Source: Costus lasius
Lineage: Eukaryota > Streptophyta > Magnoliopsida > Zingiberales > Costaceae
DNA length: 64,000 nucleotides
Assembly (NCBI GenBank): GCA_027563935.2
Contig: CM050447.1
Coordinates: 82,383,461 to 82,447,460 of the forward strand
Reading direction: 5' to 3'
Position numbers and translations under genes: made by a program. Under the pieces are notes generated by a model. It saw only the letters and a list, made by a program, of their open reading frames with translations. It searched no databases and had not been told where the DNA came from. Below, piece by piece: positions 47,214 to 57,828 of this stretch. Positions within the stretch are counted from its first letter, which is position 1. The number at the start of each line of letters is the position of its first letter.

Positions 47214-48760
47214 TGATGTTATCCGCAAGTGCACGAAAATGTCGAAGTAATAAAAATATCAATTCCACATAGACCAATGGCCAAGTACCAACTTATCTAA
47301 GGACTGTTAGCTATATGATTCAGAAAAAGGTTTAATTTTAGTTAATAAAGAATAAAAACATGAATAAGTTGCAATGGATTGATAGAAATTCAGGATTTAG
47401 GGTACCACACTATGTTTTATGACTTTTCTAACTAAATATATCTTAAAGAAGAATTTACTGTGCTAAAGGGGATTTATCCGAGTGTATAAATTGCCCCGTT
47501 TCAGTGGTACAACCCGGTGTCTACCTGAGTTAGTTCCCTACTTTCATGGTTATCAACTCAAAATAAACTCATTGAGTTCTTGACAAATCATGAAAATCCC
47601 TTAAGCCGATTCGAACTACTTTCATAATCGAATCAACCTGTCCAATTATTATAGATCAGACGTCGCAATTCACCTTTCAGTATTTCTTGCGACGTCTTAG
47701 ACATGCAAATTGTGGCCAATAATTAACATATAAATAAATACAATAATAATCGAATCTAACACAAATAAATTACTTCAAAAGAAGGAAATCAACAATTAAG
47801 TCATGAAAATATAGTGGGCAACACCCTTGATCCTGAATAAGATGTTTACGCAGATCTATTCATCATATTCACGTTGTAAAAATCCATATTTGATTACAAA
47901 ATTGGTAAATAAAAATAGAAATCAACAAGAACGAAGAAGTGTAAAGCTCCCTCATGAAGGTCGATGCCAATTGGCTGGAAAAAAAGAGTTTTTCCTATGA
48001 AGAAACGCCTTCCACCGTCAGTCGCCCTAGATTTCTCCCCTTAGTCAATTTCACCTCAAAAATCCACCAAAAAGTTCCAATAATTGCTCTCAAGCTCCCT
48101 TATATAGTTCTCCATCACTTAATTAGGTTTTCTGCAAAATTTGACTCGAAAACGAGCTAATTTGGGCAAGAAACCAAGTCAAAATCGAGATAGGCGGAAA
48201 GAATTACGGCTGTGAAAATAATCACGGGCAGGCCGTAATTCTTTCTATGTATTCTGAAAAAAGAGCCTAGAAGAATTAGAGCCGTGAAAATAATCATGGG
48301 TAGGTCGTAATTCTTTCTATGGATTTCCTTTGATGAAATCATGGCCCTGAAAATATTCACGGACAGGCCGTGATTCTTTCTGTGGATTTTAGAATTTTGT
48401 ACTAAGGAAATTATGGCGATAAAAAATATCACAGGTATGCCGTAATTCTTTTTGTGCTCTTCCTAGAAATTACGGTAGAAATGGAAATCACGGGTGGGCT
48501 GTAATTTCCAAACAAGCTCTGATTTGCATGAAATTTGATGGACAGCTTTGTCTTGACTTGTAGAATTCATTCATGCACTCAGATTCTTCAAAATCTATCA
48601 AAATATGGTTGTTTTCCCTTAAAATAAAATAAAAATGAAAAAGGGTGAAGATTCCGAACAAACAAGAGAATTTAAGTCAAAATATGTGAAAATATGATAA
48701 AAATAAGAGAGATTATGTATAAAAAGTATAGTAAAAATACTATATAAATTCAAGACATCA
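47214..48760 (-). mobile_element. Solo LTR of an Athila/Tat-like element (family F), 1547 bp
   Basis: The minus strand starts TGATGTCTTGAATTTATA and ends TGCGGATAACATCA. Perfect GTTAT target duplications flank it (47209-47213 and 48761-48765). No internal region is present. It carries an array of inverted repeats at about 48200-48515, for example AGAATTACGGC pairing with GCCGTAATTCT, repeated about five times with divergence. Confidence 0.93.
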
Positions 48761-48765
48761 GTTAT

Positions 48766-49600
48766 CTTAGTTGGATATGTTGAACAAATGTTTTGGTTTT
48801 ATTGTGTATAGTTAAATATTGGTAATTGTGAAAAGGATTTATGAAGATAATAATTTGTGTTTTGATTTATATAGTTCTTATGTATATTGTATAAATGTGA
48901 TTTTATCATGGTATGGTTTTTCAAGGATTTGATATGGATTTTATTGAGTATGTGATATTGTTTAGACTATGAAAGTTAATTATTTTAAATGTTGTATGGA
49001 TTTATTTTGGATAAATTGTTGGATCATTTGTTGTTATTATTTTGACTATAGTTTATAGTGTCATACCCCAAGTAAATAGCCAATCATATTGAATTGGTGT
49101 TCGTTTGGGTTGTGATAATAACCCATAAGACATGCAATAGTTTAAATTTAAATAATTACAAATGCAATAAACTCACTATAATTAAATTAGGATAACTTTA
49201 AACTAAAAGACAAGATAAATTATAATAGTTTAAATTATCAAGTAATCAGAGGGTTAACCCTCAGTTACGAGAAAAGTTTATGCTAAAAGAAACATAATTA
49301 CATAACAAAAGTTTATAGGTTTAAGATTTTACAAATCAAGAATGCGAGTGAAAAAGTAATAAAAAAAAAAAAAAAAGTTCAGGTTCATTGTCTCATAGTG
49401 GTGTGACGATTTATTGCAGTCCTATGATTCTAAAGTGGGATATTTATTCTGATTTTAATAATTTAGTTGGATTCAGAGTGTATGATAAGATAAGAGTTAG
49501 GCAGTGGCAGGTTTGCCACAAAGACACGTAAAAAGCGTGTAGCCACCTAAAAAACAATTGATTGGCTTGTAAAATTTGTGACAAGGTCCGCTTCAATCAA
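48766..49600. other. Unassigned region; continuation of 44832-47208
   Basis: Removing the solo LTR joins this stretch to the sequence left of 47209. A run of A residues (49359-49376) could mark the tail of an old non-LTR retroelement, but no coding sequence supports that. Confidence 0.35.
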
Positions 49601-49779
49601 GGGACAACAAACTCTATTTTTTTTTCTTTTTTTTTATAAAAAGGACACCATCCATCTTTATCGACTCTGCGCGACGCACACAACAAACTCTCAACGGATT
49701 CCGATACCAGTGATGTCACCGCAGCAAACATGTGTCGCCTAACCACACACACAAACATCCTCCCTCCCTCTGCATGCAG

Positions 49780-50150
49780 CCACGTAGAACGCATGCAGTT
49801 GGGCGGCCACCATCAGCGCCAATCATACGTTCCATCGCTGATGCATGACAGCTTTGGTGCCCACTTGATTTCGCGACATCTGTCCTTGCCACCCAACGTC
49901 CGTTCTTCTCCTCTCATGTCATCCCATATTCAACAGCCACGTATAATTGATGGACCTTTCAACACTAAGTAACCTACGTATTAATTAACATCAAGCTCGA
50001 TATACTGCCAAAGTTTACTGCTTAAAACACGGAAATTAACTCCTTTTTTCCCTTTAACACTGCATATCTCAGTTCGTTAATCTTGCGGGACCCGCTGCTT
50101 AAGACCGACTGATGAATCTTTAAATATATGCGCACCTCCCCTCAAACTCC
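49780..50150 (+). promoter_or_regulatory. Likely promoter of the XERICO-like gene
   Basis: TAAATATAT at 50121-50129 is a good TATA box, followed by a CT-rich stretch (50157-50173) typical of plant transcription starts. CACGTA cores, possible ABA-response half sites, occur at 49525, 49781 and 49939. Family knowledge (Arabidopsis XERICO responds to drought and gibberellin/DELLA signals) makes this plausible; no expression evidence is available. Confidence 0.5.
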
Positions 50151-50224
50151 TCAGCTGCCGTCTCTCTCTCTATTCCCGAACAGAACTAAAAGAAGATTGC
50201 TTAATCACAGCACAGGTTAAAAAA

Positions 50225-50639
50225 GTAAGCGCTTCGTTTCCCTCTTTCTTTCTTCGGCTTTAATCAGTGCTTTGCTTCACCGATTCGAGCGCTTTTTGGG
50301 TTAAAGTACTTGAGATTTGATTACTCTGCCCGTAACATTTGTTTTGCTTTCATCTCTAGTATATAGTAGAATTTGTCTTCATTTGCTGATTCTTTTTGTT
50401 TTTGTTTTTTTTTTTTTTTTTTTTGCTTCATGCTCTCAAGAGATCCACCCAATCTCGATCATTTCCACTTGTATATTTGATGCAAAATATTACTGTTGGA
50501 GTGAAAAAATAAAAAAGATAAAAAAAGGATAGTACCAAATATCTGAGCCTTATTAATTAAACATCACCGCTTCTCCAGACTGTCGATCCATCTATCGAAA
50601 TCCGATTTCAATTTAACCTAATGCGCTTCTTACTCACAG
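50225..50639 (+). other. Probable intron in the 5' untranslated region
   Basis: A GTAAGC donor at 50225 and a TACTCACAG acceptor ending at 50639 bracket a T-rich 415-bp stretch with a poly-T run (50407-50424) and a TAACCTAAT branch-like site. Splicing would join the CT-rich leader to the coding exon. A GTTAAA donor ten bases upstream is a weaker alternative. Confidence 0.55.
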
Positions 50640-50696
50640 ATCGAAGCCAATAGATAAACTGCCGGCTAACGTATCTCGATCGCCTGGTCGACGGCC

Positions 50697-51164
50697 ATGG
50701 GTCTCTCGAGCTTGCCGACCTCGTCGGAGAGCGTGCTTACCCTTGTCCTTGTGAACGCCGCCCTCACCGTCTCCATCCTGAAGGAGCTTCTCCGCCCCGT
50801 CCTACACCACTTCCGCCTCCGCGCGCAGCCGGATCTTACCGACGGGGACGCGCTTGAGTCGCCTAACCTCACCGATCGATTCAGGAGCAAGTGCAGGGCG
50901 ACCCGGTTCGGCTCGGCCGCACCCGCAGGTAGTAGGCGTGCAGCCGCCGACAGGACAGTGGATTGCAGCGTGTGCCTCGCCCGGTTCGAGCCGGACTCGG
51001 TCGTGAACCGGCTCGCCTGCGGGCACCTCTTCCATAAGGAGTGCATGGAGACGTGGCTGGAATACCAGCACGCGACGTGTCCACTTTGCAGGACCCACGT
51101 CCTCAACGGCGATGACGTCGGCTTTTCTGGTGGCATCGTTACGTCGGCTTGGCCATGGTTTTAG
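50697..51164 (+). CDS. XERICO-like RING-H2 finger protein, 155 aa (putative E3 ubiquitin ligase)
   Basis: The protein opens MGLSSLPTSSESVL, the signature N-terminus of XERICO-type proteins, followed by a hydrophobic segment (about 13-32) that is probably a membrane anchor. A RING-H2 domain has C90, C93, C108, H110, H113, C116, C128 and C131; all eight zinc ligands are present, along with the E2-contact residues W120 and P129. The length (155 aa) is close to Arabidopsis XERICO. The ATG at 50697 sits in a good context (GCCATGG). In Arabidopsis the family promotes ABA accumulation and drought tolerance; the role here is inferred from homology. Codon use is strongly GC-rich compared with the flanks. 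This is the only host gene I can support in the window. Confidence 0.93.
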   Translation: MGLSSLPTSSESVLTLVLVNAALTVSILKELLRPVLHHFRLRAQPDLTDGDALESPNLTDRFRSKCRATRFGSAAPAGSRRAAADRTVDCSVCLARFEPDSVVNRLACGHLFHKECMETWLEYQHATCPLCRTHVLNGDDVGFSGGIVTSAWPWF

Positions 51165-53590
51165 GTAGTAGAGACGAGCGTTGACCCTTTTTGCTTCCTC
51201 CTGCACATACGATGTGGTGTGATGATGATGACGCTGAGGAGGGAGTTTTTGTTTCTTTTATAAATAATTAGTTTGCCTATACAGTATCTAATTACTATCA
51301 ATCGAATTTATTTACAAGTAAAAAACATTTAAAAACAAAGTTTAAGTCGTTAATGAGGTTTGTGATGCAGACCAGTCCTTTAAAAGCATTAAAATAGGAG
51401 CAATGTACAAAAATACCAATGGTAGGGCTGACAGCATATTTGTTTCAATTAAGGTTTTTTTTTTTTTTTTTTTTTTAAAAAAAAAGGTATACAAGATTTC
51501 AGGATGCCAAAGGAGCACTGGACCATATGGAAACATTCATTCAATTTATTTTCATTTAACAAAAGTAGCTTTAGTAAAACATCTACTTTAGCATTATTAT
51601 GTGTAGTGGAAGGTTATTTATAATCCTTCTCACAAATATGCTATAGAGGTGATAGAAAGTTCACATAAGACATATTTTTAATATATATGTATACTATGTG
51701 CCATGAATCAAAGATGGAAACACCCAAGCCCTTGTGAAGATTATCCTTCTATGGTAGCCAATGTTAATTATAGGATAACAAATTGAGTTTCTCTGGTATT
51801 ATGATATAAAACACATAGGTTAAACTAATGACTAATATCACTAATATCGTAACCAAGTAAATGCAATTGATGCACAAGAATGATATAAAATATGGATTGA
51901 CTTGTCAAATTTAGATATAGTAACTCTCATACTTGTAATAAGTGCATCACTTCTTTTAATCCTCTAGCATAAGAAATAAAATTTTCTATGAGGTCTTTCC
52001 AAGAGAATTTCAAACAATAACTAAAACAAAATAAAGTAAGAAATAAACTAGGGTTTTAAGACGACTTTTTCAAAAAATATTTAATAAAAGCTTTTACAAA
52101 AAATAGAAAAAGGGCTCTTTAGAAAACTTTCTCTCTTACGAGTGCTCCACCCATTTCTAAAGCTCTCATATAGTTGGTGGATCAAAGACTCGGTGTTCAA
52201 AACTAGCCATAATAATTTGTTTCTATTAAATTTATCATAGCATAGTTTGGGCTACGTTTGGGTATTTAAGGTTGAAAAAGTAATGTGTTGTAAAGTGAAA
52301 AGCTACTATTGATTATAAAAATAATGTAGATTGCTATTAGAAAAAAAATATTATAAATTACTTTTAAATAAAAAATATATATTAATTAAAATTATTTTTT
52401 TAAATAAAATATCATAAATAATTAAAATATTAAAGTATTAAATAATTAGATTTATGTCTCATGTAAATATATCTCTCTCTCTCTATATATATATATCATC
52501 ACTTATTTTTTGATAGAACCCTAAAATAGTAAAATTTATATATTTTTTACATATATATAAAAAAATAGTCCCCAATTTTTTAATTATAAAATTTTTATTT
52601 TATATGATATTCATAAATTTTAAAATTTTAAGAATATTAATTTATATGTAAACTAAAATATTATATATATTTATAATATTAACTCATATATATATATATA
52701 AACGTTGATTTTAGTGCAGTTAAATATAGAAGCTAATATTATAAATAAAAAATTTTGTAAATATGAGTAAAAGTTGCACCAGCTCACATGGTAGTGAGCA
52801 TAAAAAAACATTGGGTGAGTAGGTTTTAAATCACCGTCTTCTCCTCTATCGCACGCACACGTGCGCTAACAAGTTAATACTTAACGACCATCACCCCATG
52901 TGGACTGCATATTAGCCCTCATTGCTAAACTCCATCATGTGTCACGTTATGAATTATGCTAATAAAATTTTAAATAAAATATATATATGAATGCACATCT
53001 GGCTCGACCAAGACTCTGATCCATGTAGGGGACGAGCCTAGTCACCACACAATGTTGGTGCGATCGACAGGAGCACGTCCCCTACGCGCTCCTCAGCCTA
53101 TCTAATGCGGCCACCCGAACACTCGTCTAGATTAGTTGAATACTGCCACACGCATGCCAAGGACCACTACACAATCCAGCTCCGAGGTACACCTATATAT
53201 ACAGCCTGGGACTCGACGCTAACGCAGCATGCATACAAGTCCAATACACCAAAACAAAACAAAACCGCACATAAGTGGTAGTTCACCCATGCGTAGAATA
53301 TGATATCACGCAGGACGCCGAGCATATACCAAAATCCCAAACGGACCATGCATAGGCGGTCAAGCTCTCTCGCTCGCCAATTTGCTGAATGGACATCTCG
53401 CAAATGTCCGGCACACTCAACCGGCACATGCCAGATGGCACACACGCAAGGCTGGCGCACTTGACCGGAGCATGGAGAGAAGACGAGAAGTCATCGGCCG
53501 AGAATGATAACTAGGCCGAGAGCACAGAGCACGAGGAGCTAGAGAAGGGAAGTTGCCGGTCGGGAGCAGCTAGCCGGTCGGGGATGGGAG
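51165..53590. other. Downstream intergenic region
   Basis: The likely 3' UTR runs to about 51300. A T22/A9 run lies at 51457-51487. Positions 52250-52740 are extremely A/T-rich and may contain a decayed MITE (the GCTACGTTTGGGTATTTAA stretch at 52251 resembles MITE ends), but no paired terminal repeats or target duplication were found. A stem-loop with 10-bp arms (53025-53034 and 53076-53085) is described under findings. No gene is seen. Confidence 0.5.
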
Positions 53591-53595
53591 AAAAT

Positions 53596-53640
53596 TGTAT
53601 GCTATTTACTATGGTATTGATCCACCTGCTTCGCCATGAT
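53596..53640 (+). pseudogene. Last codons of the B-type ORF
   Basis: LYAIYYGIDPPASP followed by a stop matches the end of the 468-aa ORF of element B (LYAIYFGTDSPASP). The ORF upstream is gone. Keeping the frame and stop in a second, diverged element supports the idea that the ORF is a real coding sequence. Confidence 0.75.
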
Positions 53641-55579
53641 GTTTGAGTTTTAGTCAAGCTATAGACCTAAAAATTAGCGCTTCTTGGGAGGCAACCCAAG
53701 CACTCTTACTTTGCTTAGTTTCTTTTATTTTAGTTTATTTTTAGAGTTAATTTTTCTTTTCTTTTTGCATGGAAAATCAAACTTTGCACAAAATATGGCA
53801 CTACCGTAATCATTTTCACGGTACCGTATTTTTAGTTCATTTTTGATCGGAAGGTTTTGTGACTTTTACGGCAGGGCCGCAATCATTTTTACATGTCGTG
53901 TTTTTGAGTGATTTCTAACCCAAATATTTTGTGCAAATTACGGCATTGCTGTAAGAAATTTTACGCCCGTAATTTTGAATCTGCATGCTGCTTAACTGAT
54001 TTTAAGAAACTGGGTTGGAGAAACTTTTGATCTTTGGTACAATCATGAACTACTCATCTTTGTCTATTATTTGGATATTTTTATTGAATTTTAAAGTTCA
54101 TGGATCATCCTAAAACACAAAGCATCTTTTGGTACTTAATTAATTTCTGCAGCAGTTTTTTTTACTAATCTAATTAGCGTTTTTGCTACAGGTATTTAAG
54201 ATGCTTTAATGAGTTGTAACCCTGATCTTTCACTTGAAATTGGAAGAACATGTTTCATTCTATCTTGAGGATTAGTTGTTTTCATGAAAATATTTTCTGA
54301 CAATTCTAGGAAGCATAGCAACTTTTCAAATCTAATTAAGTTCCGTGCAGTTTTTGATTTAGTAATATGATTTGCCTTCTTTCTGCTGACACCCTATATT
54401 CCTGACAAATTTTGATCCTTTAATTTTCATATTCCCTGAAAGAACAAGTTATATTTTATTACATGGTTCTGTCTATTTTCTTTATGAATCATTAAATCTT
54501 ATTCTTGGGTATAGATACTTTTTGTAACTGAATCAATAGGCTGCACTGCTTTCCATGGACATTAGCAGCTCTTATCTTCAGATTTCCACCAGGAACTGCA
54601 GCCCAGCCGCCACCACTGCATCTAGCCATCGACACTGGATTCTACCACCAACAGCCTCTTACTTCTTCTGCTGCCTCTATTTCCATTGATTTTATTTTTG
54701 TAGTAGAATTTTCATTATTGACTCTGATTTTTTATTCAGCATTATTTCTCGCCACCCACTGGCCGACGACTTTGCCTCCAGGACTATAATCTCCAACTGG
54801 CCACTAGAGACTACTTATGATCGCTTAGCTGTCGGCACCGGCATCTATTCCACATTAGCTCTTTCCACCGGCACCTTCCTCGGACCTCCAGCAATATCTC
54901 TGATTACCTCTTGAGAAAAATTTTATTTTTTTCTATGTAAGATACTATTTTTTGGTCTGACCCTTATGTATTTAATATTGTGCAGGTAAATTTTCAAAAT
55001 GCACATATTTGGACCTAGCTGCATCTGGCCTGATGATGATTGAGCTTGCTATATAGTTTTGTGAGTATTGTTTGCACTTTCTAGTGATATTATTCGATAT
55101 GATTGTATAGTATTGCTACTTGATTTGTTTTGCTATTTGTTATGATTGTATCACTTACTGAGATGTCTATTCGATGTGTTTGCTTGAATCTATCATTATA
55201 CACTTTTGACTATTAGTTTGATCCTTCACACCTTTTGCATTGATATTGACATTTTTTTTGTTTAAAAATTTTTATGACTTGAATCCATGTGATGAGAGGT
55301 GTGTAGATTTTTCTATGATGATGAATGTTTATGCACATTTATGCTGAATTTATCTCTTCAATATATATCTACTTGTTGAAATCATTCATTGATTGATGCA
55401 TAAGGTTTTTGGGTAAGTATGTTGTTTGATGAATACAATCTAAGAGTGAAGCATCTTTCTTAAATAAAATGAGCGTATGAGTATAATTTTTGAATTGATG
55501 TCAATTAATTAACCTAGTTGATGTTTAGTTTATCTTACTATTTGTTGGGAAGAAAGAATCCAAGATCCAAAAAGAAAGA

Positions 55580-55639
55580 GACTCCCCTACTTGGCACTGT
55601 GAAAAATTGACAGTGGTACCAAATATATGGGTTGAAGTT
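55580..55639 (+). ncRNA. Stem-loop unit copy 1, second B-type element
   Basis: GACTCCCCTACTTGGCACTG leads into a CACTGT/ACAGTG stem around GAAAAATTG, then GGTACCAA and GGGTTGAAGT. It is the counterpart of 17178-17237. TTGG pairs with CCAA outside the stem after a short bulge. Confidence 0.5.
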
Positions 55640-55678
55640 TGTAAAAAAGAGAGAGAGAGAGAGAAAAAAATAGAAAGA

Positions 55679-55738
55679 GACTCCTCTACTTGACACTGTA
55701 TAAAATTGACAGTGGTACCGAAGATAAGAGTTGAAGTC
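55679..55738 (+). ncRNA. Stem-loop unit copy 2, second B-type element
   Basis: This is the same unit, 99 bp from the first: GACTCCTCTACTTGACACTG, loop, ACAGTGGTACC, then GTTGAAGTC. It is the counterpart of 17081-17140. Confidence 0.5.
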
Positions 55739-56129
55739 CAAATAAAAAAAATGTGTATCTATGTGGGTACATACCATCAAAAACATAAAAAAAAGAAGAG
55801 AGATTTTGAGTGGAAAAAGATTTTGAATATCCTATTCCTGTAAACAAAGGTATGATAGATTTAAACTGAAACAAAAGTGAAATCATGAAACTGAGATTCT
55901 ATTTATTATGCGAGTTACGAAATTTTATTTGATTAAGTTGTGAATCTTAAAAATTAAATTCGAAGGACAATGTATTTATCTAAAGTTTTATGTAGCAGTT
56001 GGTGACATATTTCATGAGTGATTATATTTTAGAAATTTATTTTTCATAAAAGAGCATATTTTCCATACTTAGTATTGTTCTTTATTCTATTTATTTGCTT
56101 GAGGACAAGCAAATTGAGCCTTATGTGTT

Positions 56130-57828
56130 TGATGATACCAAAATTCATAGTATATTTTATGTCATTTCATTTGTCTTTTTGTGTCATATTTATGCCCTTT
56201 TGCTTGTTTTTAAGCTTTATTTGTCAAATATTGCAGAATCTACACCATTTCTTATTTTCGATGATTTTTAGGTAAAAAGTGCCATATTTTAGTGGATTTT
56301 GAAAGTTTTGAACACACCAATGGATTTCAGACGTTGAGACGAAGCCGCTTGTCAATTTTCATGCAAATCGGAGCAAGTCTGGAAATTACAGCCGCAAGTG
56401 TAATTTTTATTATGGTACCGTAATTTCTGCCCCAGAAAGCACAGAAGCCAAATTACGGTAGTGTAATAAATATTACACTACCGTAATTTTCATCCAGAAA
56501 TATATAGAAAGAAATTATGGCACTGCCGTAATGAAAATTATGGTACCGTAATTTTGACCTAGTTGCCTAATTCTTCTACGGATTTCTTGCGAAGACAATT
56601 TCTCAAGCCATAGACCACCAAATTGAGATCCGAAAGAAGATATAAACTCGTCTCAATGAGGAGAAGACAGAGGGACCAAAGGCCCCAATTTTAATCACCA
56701 ATCAAGGGAGAAATCAGAGAAAGTGTCCTTAGGGCATAGCCTCAGGTCGAGAGCCGTAGAGGCCATCTCAGGCCGCGATTTTCACAAGAAAGCTTCACCT
56801 GGAGGAGGAGAGGATACCCCAGAAGTTTCAAAGAGAAAAGAGATCGATCGGAGGAGAAATCAAAGGAATTGCTCCTGCATTGTTCACACGCAAAATTACG
56901 GCTGTAATTTTCATTACAGCCGTGCTATTAGTCGATTTTCCTCTTCTTTTCGATTTCTAATCAATCTAAACTATGGTTTATTGTAATTCTTCTACCATGC
57001 TAGCTTAGACATCTTTTGGGACATGGGGGTGTAATCCCCTTGATTTTATATGACTAGTTAACTTTTATTTCGTCAAGATAATTTTAATATGATAATTCTA
57101 CTTATGTGATGATTGCCTTTAATTCTCCATAGATTCATATTATCTGCATGTTTTAGAGTTTTTGCGATATGGACCGAGAGGTGATTTGTGAAAACTTGGA
57201 ACCCTAAAATTGAATGTTTGGAACTCATCGTAATAAATTAGGTTAGTTCTTATTTCTCGATTTTAAAGTATATTGTCATGTTTATAATATGAACTTAGGA
57301 TTGAGTTATTGTAATAAACATGATGATACTGTGAGATATCAAGTATCGGATCATTGGAGAAGCTTAAGCAGAACCTGTGTTCAGATTCGGATGCACGAAA
57401 GTGATCCTTGAGTTTCCACTTGAGATGATTGACTTAGAATTCGGATGCACGAGAGTGATCCTTGAGTTCTTTGTTAATGATTTACTTTTAATTAACAATG
57501 AATAAATCTTGCATTAGAGTGAGGATTAGTTCTTTGTAAATTGTCTGCGCGAGAGCAAGATGATTTCTTTATGAAGTAAATTATGTCTTTATCATAATAA
57601 GATTAGACTGACGAACACATATTTATATCTAGTCATGGAAATTAAGGTGGATGAAACCCTAGTCCCAGTTTCTCTCTTAGATATTTCATGCACTTTCCTA
57701 TTGTTTACTTCCATCATATTCGATTTGCTTAGCTAGTGAGAAAACAACTATTCGGTACTTAACACGTAGGTCTCTATGGTTCGATATCTTTTTATTACTT
57801 TGAAGTATCTGTGCACTTGCGGACTACA
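56130..57828 (+). repeat. 3' LTR of the second B-type element
   Basis: It starts TGATGATACCAAAATTCATA and ends near GCGGACTACA. It contains a perfect hairpin with 18-bp arms (56450-56467 and 56472-56489) and other TACGGTACCGTA-like palindromes between 56385 and 56560. The GCACGAAAGTGA-type motif series is at 57390-57560. Confidence 0.85.

Larger units (their letters stand above)
53592..57828 (+). mobile_element. 3' half of a second B-type Athila-like element
   Basis: It begins inside the last codons of the B-type ORF (LYAIYYGIDPPASP then TGA, 53596-53640). It continues through the GGCAACCCAAGC block (53690), a palindrome array (53795-53990), non-coding sequence, two 60-nt stem-loop units (55580, 55679), a CTTGAGGACAAGCAAA stretch and one LTR (56130-57828). 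The order is the same as in element B on the opposite strand. The 5' half is missing. Confidence 0.85.

Noticed and set aside
45000..49060. Possible very long gypsy (Tekay/Del-like) solo LTR containing the F insertion
   Set aside because: TTTTGCCTCCAAG near 46973 and GTGTCATACCCC near 49059 are suggestive, but I could not find matching ends or a target duplication.
50666..51206. Antisense ORFs of 156 and 134 codons over the RING-H2 gene
   Set aside because: They mirror the GC-rich coding strand; the sense frame has a complete conserved domain.
52250..52740. Possible MITE in the A/T-rich stretch
   Set aside because: One end-like sequence only; no inverted partner or target duplication could be seen.
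53025..53085. Possible tRNA gene
   Set aside because: There is a paired acceptor-like stem but no recognisable D, anticodon or T arms and no T-loop GTTCGA motif.
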